A stretch of 64,000 nucleotides of DNA. Source: Longimicrobiales bacterium. GTDB lineage: Bacteria; Gemmatimonadota; Gemmatimonadetes; Longimicrobiales; Gaopeijiaceae. How positions within the stretch are numbered: the first letter of the stretch is position 1; every line of letters starts with the position of its first letter. Location of the stretch: assembly GCA_029245345.1 (NCBI GenBank), contig JAQWPM010000024.1, forward strand, positions 1 through 64,000. The letters are read 5' to 3'. Both the position numbers and the translations under genes were made by a program. This document shows positions 16,760-25,356 of this stretch, one piece after another. The notes beneath the pieces were generated by a model that was given only the letters and a program-made list of their open reading frames with translations, was not told the DNA's origin and ran no database searches.

Positions 16760-17773
16760 ATGAATCTCGATCCAATCATCGTTTGGGGAGCCGGAGCCAT
16801 GGGCGGCTCCATTGGCGCTTGGCTCATTCGTGCCGGACACGATGTTGTCTTGGTCGACACCGATGCGGCTCACGCCGCAGCGATCCGCGAGAACGGCTTG
16901 AGGATCACGGGTCCGGTCGACGAGTTCACGGTTGAGGCCTACTGCACGGACCCGCTCCGCTTGGACCCCGGGTTCAAGACAGTCCTACTCTGTGTAAAGG
17001 CGCACCATACGTCCGTTGCGCTCAATGTGATTGGGCAATTGCTCCATGAGGACGGCTTCGTCGTCTCAGTTCAGAATGGTCTCAACGAGCGAGGGATCGC
17101 GGGTGCCGTCGGACCGGAGCGGACCGTTGGGTGTTTCGTGAACTTCGGTGCCGACGTTCTCGAGCCAGGCGTGATCATGCGGGGAAACCGTGGCGCGGTG
17201 GTCGTCGGCGAGTTGGACGGAGTCCGCACGGATCGAATCTCCGCAGTGCACGCGCTCTTTCAGGACTTCGATCCGGATGCGGTGCTCACGGAGAACATCT
17301 GGGGCTATCTGTGGGGCAAACTGGCGTACGGCTCCATGCTCTTTGCCACCGCCTTGGCGGATGCTTCAATCGCAGACGTCTTGGAGTCGGCTGCGCACCG
17401 GCCAGGGATCATCGGGTTGGCGAGGGAAGCGATGGCTGTCGCGGCTGCGCGTGGCGTGAAGCCTGAACCCTTCGACGGTTTTGATCCCGGCGCTTTTGGA
17501 CCCGAGGCGAGTGAGGCGGACGCTGATGCCAGCTTGGACCGGCTGGTCTCGTTCAACCGTGGGTCAGCGAAGAGTCACAGCGGCGTGTGGCGCGACTTGG
17601 CTGTCCGGAAACGAAAGACCGAAGTCGACGCGCAAATCGCGCCGATTGCGGAACTAGGCGCAGAGCTGTGTGTGGACACGCCGCTGACGCGGCGACTCGT
17701 GGAACTCATCCACGACGTGGAAGAGGGTCGTCGCAGTCAGAGCTGGGAGACCCTGGGTGCGCTGGCTGGGTAG
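16760..17773 (+). CDS. Ketopantoate reductase-like (PanE/ApbA) oxidoreductase
   Basis: 337 residues from the ATG at 16760; an alternative ATG is at 16739. An N-terminal Rossmann domain has WGAGAMGGSIGAW (9-21), then a C-terminal helical domain with the family helix KLAYGSMLFATALAD and a conserved SHSGVWRDL segment. The family reduces 2-dehydropantoate with NADPH in pantothenate synthesis. Many paralogues act on other 2-keto acids, so the gene name panE is withheld. It is divergent from the peptidase E-like gene. Confidence 0.8.
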   Translation: MNLDPIIVWGAGAMGGSIGAWLIRAGHDVVLVDTDAAHAAAIRENGLRITGPVDEFTVEAYCTDPLRLDPGFKTVLLCVKAHHTSVALNVIGQLLHEDGFVVSVQNGLNERGIAGAVGPERTVGCFVNFGADVLEPGVIMRGNRGAVVVGELDGVRTDRISAVHALFQDFDPDAVLTENIWGYLWGKLAYGSMLFATALADASIADVLESAAHRPGIIGLAREAMAVAAARGVKPEPFDGFDPGAFGPEASEADADASLDRLVSFNRGSAKSHSGVWRDLAVRKRKTEVDAQIAPIAELGAELCVDTPLTRRLVELIHDVEEGRRSQSWETLGALAG

Positions 17774-17796
17774 GGGAGCGCCCACCCTCGCCGTTG

Positions 17797-20187
17797 CTAA
17801 CGTGCCAAGGCGTCGAACGTAGCGTTCTGAATCCGATACTCACGCCACGTGTTGTGGTCGAAGTGCCACCACTCAGCCTCGTATACCGTGAATCCCTCCG
17901 CCTCCATCACACGCCGTAACAATTCACGCTGCCAGCGCTGCTGACTGTTCCCTCCCGGATAGTCAGGGAAGGACCTGGGCGAGAATTCGTCGTACGTGCC
18001 TACCATGTCGACCGGCTCACCGGTCCGCAGGTCGTAGAGGTTGAGGTCGATGGCGGAGCCCCGGTTGTGGCGGGACCCGTTGGCCGGGTTGGCCACGAAG
18101 ATCTTCTCGGACTCTGGTGTCGCATCCCAGAACATCTTGGTCACGTACCACGGGCGGTATCCGTCGTGGAGAAGGAGGCCGTATCCGTATTCCGCGAGTG
18201 CTCGGTGAGCGCGGGCGACAGCCTCAGCGGCTGGTCTCTGGAGAAACAAGCGCTCTTCATCGTAGAAGACAGACGACATGAAGTTGTTCGTAGACGCATA
18301 ACGCATGTCGAGAAGGACGCCCGGTTCGATCGTGCGAACCTCGACTAAGTCGGAGTCGCGGAAGATGCCGGATTCGTCTGGCGGTGAGGCTGCGAGCGCT
18401 TCAGTGCGTAGGTCCGTGACCGGCCGCACCGGGTCGATGCGGAACGTTCCCCCTGCTTCCGTACCGACTTCCCGCCTCTCGAATACAACAGAGGCTGCCT
18501 CGACCGAAGAAGCCCGCCCGCGGGCGCTTCGGGTGAAGACGAGCTGCTCCCCGTGGTACAAACCCCAGTCCGGGAACGCGTATACGTCCTGGGAGATCTC
18601 TGAGAGCGGATAGAGGAAGAACCACTCGATGAGTGCGTAGAGGCGTCCTTCGCGCTCCAAGACGTAGAGCACGTTGTGATCCCATCCGTATTCCCCAATG
18701 AGGCCGTTCCAATGGGCAGGCGGTACCGCCGGCATGCCACTGACGGGCTGTCGCTCGAGTGTGGCTGTCGTTGCTCCGAGCCGAAGGAGGTCATTACCGT
18801 CCGGCAGCAGGCGCATCCCGTAAGAAACGCGGTCGTCCACAACCAGGGTGTCGCCGCGCGCACGCGTCTCCATGATCGCTCCGCCACGTGCGGGCGTGAC
18901 GAACAGTCGGCCATTTCTTTCGTCGAGCTCGAGAGCGGCATCCCCTTCTCCATAGACGCCTTCAAGTTGGAGCGCGAGATCCGGGTCCACCGAGTCCGTT
19001 CCCTGAAGGGGCCCCTCGGGGACCGGCTCACCGCGACTGGCGGCGAGCATGAGTGCGAGAGCCGCGTCTGCGATTCTGCCGGTGACCGTATTGGTCCCGT
19101 CGACCGCGGACACGACTGCCACCCCTAATCCGGCTTCCGGAAGGAAACCGAGTTGCGTCGAGAAGCCATAGATCGCTCCACCGTGGCCGAGCCATCGCTC
19201 ACCGTCCCGCTCATCGACAGCGAATCCGAATCCATACCCGGACGTGGCGCCTGGCTCTGCGAATTGGGGCACCCACATCGCCTCGAGCGTCTCTGTGTCG
19301 AGCACGCGGTCCAGTTCACCGAGCCCGCCTCGGAAGACCGCCGACATGAAACGCGACAGATCCAACACCGTCGAGTACATGCTTCCGGCAGGAGCCATGC
19401 CCAGCTCGAAAGTGGGCGCGGCGAACAGATCACGATCAAAGCCCCACATGTAAGCGTCGGCGAGGTCGTCGACGATATCCGGATCCGGCGTAAACGCACT
19501 CGTCTTCATGCCGAGTGGGTCTAGAACGGACCGTTTCACATAGTCGGCGAAGGGTTCGCCTTGAGTCTTCTCCAGTGTGTACCCGACTACCGCGATTCCA
19601 GCATTCGAATACTTGTTCCGTGCCGTAGGTTCGTAGATCTGAGGCGTCCCAGCCATGCTGAGGACGGTCGTTTCCAGATCTGTGCCGGTATCGTCGAAGT
19701 AGTGGCCTGCGGGAGGCTCTCGGATGATCCCCGCCCGGTGTGACATGAGTTGCCGGAGTGTGATGGGGGTGTCCGTGTTGTTCGTTGGGGTGAACTCGGG
19801 CACGTACTCGTGGATTGGCGCATCGATGTCGATGTCGCCTCGCTCGACGAGCTGCATGATCGCGATGTCCGTGAACATCTTCGATACCGATCCCACTCGA
19901 TACACGGTCTCGGCGGTGGCTGGGACACCTTCAGACTGCTCGCCGAAGCCCGCTGCCCACACGATGTCGTTTCCGTCTACTAGAGCGATCGAGAGGGCGC
20001 GCAGCCCTTTCTGGTCCCGCTCACGCTCGATCATGTCTTCGAGCGCTGACGCGATCGCTTCGTATTCGGGTCGTGCCTCCACTTCGGTGATCGGGATGTT
20101 CCGGACGTCCGCGCAGGCAGCCAGAAGGAACACTGTGCCCATGGTGCTGAGGACAGCGGAGATTCGTGAAAGAGTTGAGGTCGGCAC
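17797..20187 (-). CDS. Fusion lipoprotein: serine beta-lactamase/esterase domain plus VanX-type D-Ala-D-Ala dipeptidase
   Basis: 796 residues. The GTG start at 20187 has GGAGG 6 bases upstream, which decides the start. A signal peptide with lipobox FLLAAC (Cys about 25) leads into a class C beta-lactamase-like domain (about 45-410) with S-x-x-K in GSVSK (S100, K103), Y-x-N in KYSNAG and a C-terminal HGG. A beta-rich linker domain follows (about 410-590). The C-terminal 200 residues are M15D VanX-like, with zinc ligands in SRHNRGSAID and EWWHF and the Arg-containing GYRPW segment. Both halves act on D-Ala peptides in known families, so wall-peptide turnover or D-amino-acid peptide use in the periplasm is a reasonable inference. 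Confidence 0.85.
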   Translation of the reverse strand: MPTSTLSRISAVLSTMGTVFLLAACADVRNIPITEVEARPEYEAIASALEDMIERERDQKGLRALSIALVDGNDIVWAAGFGEQSEGVPATAETVYRVGSVSKMFTDIAIMQLVERGDIDIDAPIHEYVPEFTPTNNTDTPITLRQLMSHRAGIIREPPAGHYFDDTGTDLETTVLSMAGTPQIYEPTARNKYSNAGIAVVGYTLEKTQGEPFADYVKRSVLDPLGMKTSAFTPDPDIVDDLADAYMWGFDRDLFAAPTFELGMAPAGSMYSTVLDLSRFMSAVFRGGLGELDRVLDTETLEAMWVPQFAEPGATSGYGFGFAVDERDGERWLGHGGAIYGFSTQLGFLPEAGLGVAVVSAVDGTNTVTGRIADAALALMLAASRGEPVPEGPLQGTDSVDPDLALQLEGVYGEGDAALELDERNGRLFVTPARGGAIMETRARGDTLVVDDRVSYGMRLLPDGNDLLRLGATTATLERQPVSGMPAVPPAHWNGLIGEYGWDHNVLYVLEREGRLYALIEWFFLYPLSEISQDVYAFPDWGLYHGEQLVFTRSARGRASSVEAASVVFERREVGTEAGGTFRIDPVRPVTDLRTEALAASPPDESGIFRDSDLVEVRTIEPGVLLDMRYASTNNFMSSVFYDEERLFLQRPAAEAVARAHRALAEYGYGLLLHDGYRPWYVTKMFWDATPESEKIFVANPANGSRHNRGSAIDLNLYDLRTGEPVDMVGTYDEFSPRSFPDYPGGNSQQRWQRELLRRVMEAEGFTVYEAEWWHFDHNTWREYRIQNATFDALAR

Positions 20188-20227
20188 TAGGTGCCTCCGT
20201 CGAGGCTGAGTGAGCAGTCCGCCCACT

Positions 20228-20704
20228 CTAAGTCGAGCTGGATTGCCTCGACAGTTCTTCCATCAGTTGTCGAACCGCTCGACGGTTCTTGAGTCGGTAG
20301 AAATTCACATGCGGCGCGTCAGCAATTCGTCGCAGCACCTTGGGCCTGGAGCGCCATCTGTACGAGATGATCCACCAAAGGAATTGCCAGCCGGGAAGCT
20401 GCTCGGCGCAGCCTTCAGGGAAGTCGGGCTGTGTCTGGTCCCAGAAAAGAACGGCTCGTTTGAAGACTCCCCACAGGCAGAGCCAGGTCGGAAAAGCGAG
20501 CACGACGACGACTTGGGCTCGAAGGAGTCGATGATGCAGCGTGCGGCTGTAGTTGCCGTCCATCACCCCATCGAATTCGGTGTCCGGCGTCTCGATCCAA
20601 GCAGGATTCCAAAAGTGCTCGTCCAGAATGGACGAGGGGGAGGAGGGGGTCGGCCATCTCCCTCGCGAGCGTGCGCTTACCGGCCCGCTGCACCCGGCGA
20701 TCAT
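20228..20704 (-). pseudogene. Frameshifted FlaR-like (DNA topology modulation) P-loop kinase gene
   Basis: The reading frame for most of this stretch encodes a clear member of the adenylate-kinase-like FlaR family: LDEHFWNPAW, MDGNYSRTL, then FPTWLCLWGVFKR and RRSRP-like segments, ending VRQLMEEL. The P-loop part is broken. MIAGCSG is in this frame, but the next about 20 residues (AGKRTLAREMAD) are in another frame, and the frame returns at LDEHF. That needs one lost base near 20690 and one extra base near 20625. The family's usual stretch before DGNYSR is also missing, with EFDGV joined directly to MDGNY. The P-loop Ser reads Arg. A sequencing error cannot explain all of these together. Confidence 0.65.
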
Positions 20705-20744
20705 CCATCGCTGTGCGGCGCAAAGGTCGGGCTTGGAGGTCTAC

Positions 20745-21284
20745 TCAGCGCCCGGGGTCATCGATCTCGATGATTTGGCCACCGGGCAGCTCGATACGGG
20801 AGCCGAGTTGGAGCAGGAGCAGGGCAGTGTCCGTGTAGTCCGCGGCTCTAATGATCCGGTCACCTTCCATCTCAATGACGGTCACACCGTTGAGAACGAT
20901 CTCTCGGCCTGTCCCCTCCGGAATGTGGTCGTCGAGTGGGCGGTTCTGGACGGCCGAGAAGACCCATTCCCCCACGGCTCCCGTCAGGGTCAAATGGATC
21001 CGTCCCATGTTCATGTAGACGTCATCGCCCCAGGTGTGCGTGCTCATGACGTATGCGACGATCTCTTGAATGCCCTGGTGACTCTGCTGGTTCGCGAAGT
21101 CGTCATAGGTGGCTTCGGGCCAGAAGATATTGAGCACCGTTGCTGTGTCGGCGTTCGCGATCGCTTGGGCGAGAAGCTGGATCGTCAATTCGCCTTGCGT
21201 GGGGCCAGCGGTTTGTTCGCCAGCGCCCGAGCATGCGGTGGAGCCGGCCAGTACGAGCAGCCCCCATAAACGCCTCATCGTCAT
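20745..21284 (-). CDS. SnoaL-like (NTF2-fold) lipoprotein
   Basis: 179 residues from ATG 21284; ATG 21278 is also possible. The signal peptide has lipobox VLAGSTACS. The mature part resembles SnoaL/NTF2-fold domains: ELTIQLLAQAIANADTATVLNIFWPEATY helix-strand pattern and WGDDVYMNMGRIHLTLTG. Such domains bind small hydrophobic ligands or act as polyketide-cyclase-like enzymes; no catalytic residues are evident here. The next upstream gene carries a similar fused domain at its C-terminus. Confidence 0.65.
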   Translation of the reverse strand: MTMRRLWGLLVLAGSTACSGAGEQTAGPTQGELTIQLLAQAIANADTATVLNIFWPEATYDDFANQQSHQGIQEIVAYVMSTHTWGDDVYMNMGRIHLTLTGAVGEWVFSAVQNRPLDDHIPEGTGREIVLNGVTVIEMEGDRIIRAADYTDTALLLLQLGSRIELPGGQIIEIDDPGR

Positions 21285-21394
21285 GTCGATACTCGCACGA
21301 GATCTCCCGGCCGTTCCAAACGAACTCAGTTCGGCGAATCTAACCTTGAACGAAGTAGCCGGACCCTGACTTCGTACTGCGAGCGTGGGGCGGC

Positions 21395-23224
21395 CTAAGC
21401 CCCGGGCTCGTAGTTCGCGAAGTGCATGTGCACGATCCGATACCCTTCCGGCGTCGGTATCAACACGATCGTCATCGGTCCTCGTCCGGCATCTTCGGGG
21501 GCCTCGCGGTTTCCGAAGTACCACACACCCCCGACAACCGCGGTCGCGCCCAGGTCTTTCATTACGGGCCTTTCCACCCACAACTCGGCCGATGGTTCGG
21601 TGCCTCCTGGAACGAATCCGAATCCGCGGTGGTGTTCGATGACGGCGTCAAAGCCCTCGATCACTCCCTCGAACTCGGACGAGAAGTACGTGAGTCGGTC
21701 GTCTTGGACGAAGAGATCATCGACCCAGTCGAGGTTGTAACTTTGCCACATCGAGACCCACGACTGGAGCATTGCGGCTGGGGTCGACGTGTCCATTTCG
21801 GAGCCACTCGAGGACTCCGCAGCAGTTACTTGAGCAGGCACGAAGTCAGTACGGGTGAAGCGTGCCGCGTTTTTCCATACCTCCCGCACCGTGCGGAGGT
21901 TGCTGATGTCTTCGATTGGGTCGGCATCGAGTAGGACGAAGTTCACGTCCTTACCCGGCTCGAGCGTCCCAATTGCCTCGTCGACACCCAGGGCCCGGGC
22001 TGCCGTTGCGGTCGCCGCGGTGAGGGCTTCGAGAGCGGTGAAGCCCGCGTGAGCAACGAGTTCTTCCAGCTCCTTGTGGAGCGCTGGGAAAGGGTCGTTG
22101 GCAGGAGTGGAAAAATCTGTGCCCGCGACTATATCCACACCCATGGCGTGGGCGCCTCGGACGAGGTCTCGCGCGAAGTCTACGTCGCATTGGGGCGGCG
22201 CGGGATTCCGGCTGCCCCGGCTTTCGCGCAGCAACATGCGCTCATCGAATTCGGTGTACAGCGCGAGCGTGGCATCGAGGATGGTGCCCCGCTGTTTCAT
22301 CTCTTCGAACAACTCGGTGAAGACATTCGCCTCTGCCGAGAGCCTGTCGAAATCCGGCCGCTGATTGTGATGGTATTCACTGGGTGTCTCAGCCATGCCT
22401 TCCCAGGCCAGCCGACACACGTGCGACACCACGTCGACACCTGAACGGACCACATCGATCGGGCGTGTCGGGAAGACCATGGTGTGCGCCCAAACCCTCA
22501 TTCCCTGTCGATGGGCCTCGTAGGTGATCCGGTTCACCTCCTCAGGCTCGAGATTAGCGTAGATCTTGATGCCCTGAGCGTACGTGCCTTTTGCTGCCGC
22601 GACCGTCTCCACGATGTCTGTGTCCGGCGTGACCGCCTGCATCCAAGGGACCTTTCCGGCTACCTCCCCGGCAGCTGAAGCCTGGGGTCGCGGGTCATCG
22701 AAGAACGAGGGCCCAGCCATGAGCGCAGAGTAGTAGATGTCTGGGGACTGGATCTCCCCCAGGCGGGCATCCCTCGCGAGCGAAGCCAGGGCACGTCCAT
22801 CACCTGCCATATCCCGGACAGCGGTTACCCCGGAGTAGAGTAGACGCCGAAGCTCAGCTTCAGCATTCTCGCGGTTCGGGGCGGTCGCCAGATGAATGTG
22901 TGCGTCGATCAACCCCGGCACGACAAAGCCGCCACCAAGATCGACCGAGATCACGTTCGGATCGTTGGCCCACTGCGCCTGAAGCTCGTGGTGCGTTCCG
23001 ACCTCCATAATGGTGTGCCCTCGAATGGAGAGCGCCGCGTCCTTTACAGGTTGCCCGCCCAGGCCGTCGATCAGCGTAAATCCGTGCAAGATTTCGAGCG
23101 GCGCGCCGTCAGATTGCTCTTCCTGCGAAGATGCAGGACTGGTCAGTGCCATCATGACCACGAGTGCGATAGCTGCACGAAAGAGACCCGATGCGGCTAG
23201 ACGAAGGACCTGCGCCGTCCTCAT
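21395..23224 (-). CDS. Exported amidohydrolase with C-terminal SnoaL-like domain
   Basis: 609 residues. A signal peptide (about 1-33) is followed by an imidazolonepropionase-like metal amidohydrolase domain (about 45-455). It has the HxH metal motif in DAHIHLA, a carboxylated-Lys candidate in QGIKIYANL, further His in VWAHTM and SHVCR, and Asp in AGTDFSTP. The last 130 residues (from about 475) form a SnoaL/NTF2-like domain (DWVDDLFVQDDRLTYF, GGVWYFGNRE, MHFANYE). Prolidase-like or cyclic-amide hydrolysis in the periplasm is the likely chemistry. The start overlaps the Nudix gene stop by 4 bases. Confidence 0.85.
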   Translation of the reverse strand: MRTAQVLRLAASGLFRAAIALVVMMALTSPASSQEEQSDGAPLEILHGFTLIDGLGGQPVKDAALSIRGHTIMEVGTHHELQAQWANDPNVISVDLGGGFVVPGLIDAHIHLATAPNRENAEAELRRLLYSGVTAVRDMAGDGRALASLARDARLGEIQSPDIYYSALMAGPSFFDDPRPQASAAGEVAGKVPWMQAVTPDTDIVETVAAAKGTYAQGIKIYANLEPEEVNRITYEAHRQGMRVWAHTMVFPTRPIDVVRSGVDVVSHVCRLAWEGMAETPSEYHHNQRPDFDRLSAEANVFTELFEEMKQRGTILDATLALYTEFDERMLLRESRGSRNPAPPQCDVDFARDLVRGAHAMGVDIVAGTDFSTPANDPFPALHKELEELVAHAGFTALEALTAATATAARALGVDEAIGTLEPGKDVNFVLLDADPIEDISNLRTVREVWKNAARFTRTDFVPAQVTAAESSSGSEMDTSTPAAMLQSWVSMWQSYNLDWVDDLFVQDDRLTYFSSEFEGVIEGFDAVIEHHRGFGFVPGGTEPSAELWVERPVMKDLGATAVVGGVWYFGNREAPEDAGRGPMTIVLIPTPEGYRIVHMHFANYEPGA

Positions 23225-24099
23225 GATCCGATGTCGTCTTCGGCCTGGCTCTCACCGTCCATATCCATTCCGATCCCGGTTGGGGTGATGACCAGGGTTG
23301 GCATGATCGTCCGCACGGATTGTCTCGCTAGGTCACCGAGTGCGTCGTCGGTGGACGCGTGATCTCGAAGCTTCTCCAAGGTCTTGATGGTGGGGAAGAC
23401 CATGGGAAGCGTTCCTTCGTTGTTCCTGAGGAGCGCCGCCTGGGGCGTGATCCACACCGCGTCCGTCATCTCTCTCGGGTCCACGATCGGGAGCGCGCCC
23501 TCGCGTACCTTAGCCGCGAAAAAGCGAGTGTCGTACCGTCGTGGCTCTGGCTTCGGCGTGATCCAGTGGGCTAGATACTCGATGGCTTCTCCATCGATGC
23601 GGCAGCCCATGCGGTCCAGCGTGTCGGCGAATGAGATACGATCTTCCATCAAGTCATCGCGAAGGGCGTTGACGCTCTCGTCTTCTGCTGCGGTGGCGGG
23701 TTCGCCTCCTTCCGTGTCGTGTGCGACCAGGATGCCCGTTTCCTCAAAGGCCTCGCGCAATGCGGCGAGGTAGTACGCGATCGCGGGTGGCGTCACGTCG
23801 TTCAGGTCGAGGCGGTCGGCCGCGCGTGCTTGAGTGAGCCCGTCGATCCGCTGCAGCATTTCATCGGTCCCGTCTGATCCATCCACGCGGCCACCCGGGA
23901 ACACATATGCTCCCGGCACGAAGCCGGCGCTTCTGCTCCGCTTCATCAGGAGGATCTCCATGCCGTGGTCGCCGTCGCGCATGAGTACGATCGTCGCAGC
24001 AGGGCGAGGGGCGACCGGCTCGAACGGCGGGTTCTCGAGGCTCTCTGCGAACTTTTCAGGGAGTCGGTCGAACGGGATGACGGAGTCGGGATCGATCAT
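23221..24099 (-). CDS. Nudix hydrolase (NUDT19-like)
   Basis: 292 residues, cytosolic. The N-terminus RPAATIVLMRDGDHGMEILL leads into a Nudix fold with FPGGRVD and, about 45 residues later, the box AALREAFEETGI. The long insertion between the two parts of the Nudix motif is typical of the NUDT19/RP2-like clade, whose known members hydrolyse coenzyme A derivatives. That substrate is family knowledge, not shown here. It is the first gene of a unit with the amidohydrolase (ATGA overlap). Confidence 0.8.
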   Translation of the reverse strand: MIDPDSVIPFDRLPEKFAESLENPPFEPVAPRPAATIVLMRDGDHGMEILLMKRSRSAGFVPGAYVFPGGRVDGSDGTDEMLQRIDGLTQARAADRLDLNDVTPPAIAYYLAALREAFEETGILVAHDTEGGEPATAAEDESVNALRDDLMEDRISFADTLDRMGCRIDGEAIEYLAHWITPKPEPRRYDTRFFAAKVREGALPIVDPREMTDAVWITPQAALLRNNEGTLPMVFPTIKTLEKLRDHASTDDALGDLARQSVRTIMPTLVITPTGIGMDMDGESQAEDDIGS

Positions 24100-24438
24100 T
24101 GAGAGGTGTCGCCTTCGGAGTCTGTATTAGCCGGATGCGCAGGCCGCGATCGCAGCCCTTAAGAGAACGCGTTTTCTAACCAGCGGCGATGCTTTTGAGC
24201 GTCAGCTCCCAGGATATGAGCGTTCTAGAGCCAATCCAGGTTCTTCACGCGCGCCATTGCAGTCGACTCTCCCTCGAAAGCCCGAGTCGACCGGGAGCAT
24301 TTAGGCGGCGGCTATCGCATATGTAAAGGCGACTCCCATGGCGTCGGGGAATTGGACCGTACGTCTTCCAACGTCAACACGCGATCTGTCTCCCAGGGGT
24401 GTGGTGTCTCGTTCTCCGGAGGGAGCCGGATCACTTCT
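24100..24438. other. Intergenic stretch without a recognisable gene
   Basis: 339 bases between the Nudix gene start and the zincin lipoprotein stop, both on the minus strand. No credible coding frame was seen. A 7-bp inverted repeat (TCGACTC at 24263-24269 and GAGTCGA at 24284-24290) is present without a T-run. The Nudix promoter should lie here. Confidence 0.5.
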
Positions 24439-25356
24439 TTAGCTCGATGGGCACGATGGTGTCCACGCCGACTCGGAGAACCATCGCCCGATCAATTCGT
24501 GAAGTCTCGGGTCATGCTCCAAGAGCTCTTCGCGGGTGTTCACGTGGTTGTGAATGCCCTTCTGCTCGACTTGGTTCGCGCCGAACCACGATTGCACGCC
24601 TTCGGCCCAATATTCCTGGCGGCTCTCGTTGGAGTAGGTGTCGGTCCACAGCCCTTCGCCTCGCGCTTGCCAGAACAGCGCGTCCAGTTCGGCATCGAAG
24701 GCAGGGTCGATCATGGCGATCACCAGCACGTGCAGTGTGTGCGCGAACTCGTGCACGAGAATGCTCTCTCCGGAATAGGAGTCACCGGACGAGCACAGGA
24801 GGTTCTCTTCGCCAACAGTAGTGAGCGGCAGCGCTAGCGTGGCTCCTCGTCCGCGCGCCCGGGAGTCCCAGTCGATATCCGGATCGTCACTAAGGAACTT
24901 GTGCTCAGGGATATCCGTCGTGACCTCATTCTCCGACATGACCGCGATGAACGCCTTCGCTTCGACGAGGAAAGCCCACCATAGCGTGCGGTCTTCGATC
25001 ATGCCTTCGGCGACCTCCACGGCCAACTCGAGCGCGCGATCTTGGACCTCATGAGATCCGACGATCGCGACCTGATTCGTGGCGATGATCTTCCTGTAGA
25101 ACCCGTGCATGGCGTAGATGCCGAGCAGCGACGGGTGGCAGTACGGTCCCTCACACGGCGCGACCACGACGGAGTCCTCTCCGGGTACAAGAACGGAAGG
25201 TGGAGCTGCCGCATCACCATTGCAGCTAAGCGCGAACAGAATCAGCGCCCAGAGGGGTGCCGAGCTGAGGAGCTGCGCGCCGGGTCGGAGGGGTCTGCTG
25301 ACGTGACCGCCGCTTGAGCGGCCTGAGTTGGGGCTAGTGCCCTGCAGCCATCCCAT
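24439..25356 (-). CDS. Putative zinc metallopeptidase lipoprotein (HExxH, lethal-factor-like)
   Basis: 305 residues from ATG 25356, which lies inside the end of the GGT gene (23-base overlap) and follows GAGAAAAG. The signal region WALILFALSCN gives a lipobox Cys. The mature domain has HEFAH (HExxH zinc motif) near residue 216 and a downstream Glu candidate in QEYWAEGVQSWF. This spacing and sequence style fit lethal-factor/Pro-Pro-endopeptidase-like zincins. The arrangement suggests co-transcription with GGT, so peptide degradation at the cell surface is plausible. Confidence 0.65.
   Translation of the reverse strand: MGWLQGTSPNSGRSSGGHVSRPLRPGAQLLSSAPLWALILFALSCNGDAAAPPSVLVPGEDSVVVAPCEGPYCHPSLLGIYAMHGFYRKIIATNQVAIVGSHEVQDRALELAVEVAEGMIEDRTLWWAFLVEAKAFIAVMSENEVTTDIPEHKFLSDDPDIDWDSRARGRGATLALPLTTVGEENLLCSSGDSYSGESILVHEFAHTLHVLVIAMIDPAFDAELDALFWQARGEGLWTDTYSNESRQEYWAEGVQSWFGANQVEQKGIHNHVNTREELLEHDPRLHELIGRWFSESAWTPSCPSS

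Noticed and set aside
24263-24290. 7-bp inverted repeat in the 24.1-24.4 kb gap as a terminator.
   Set aside because: No T-run and a 14-base loop; chance is likely in GC-rich DNA.
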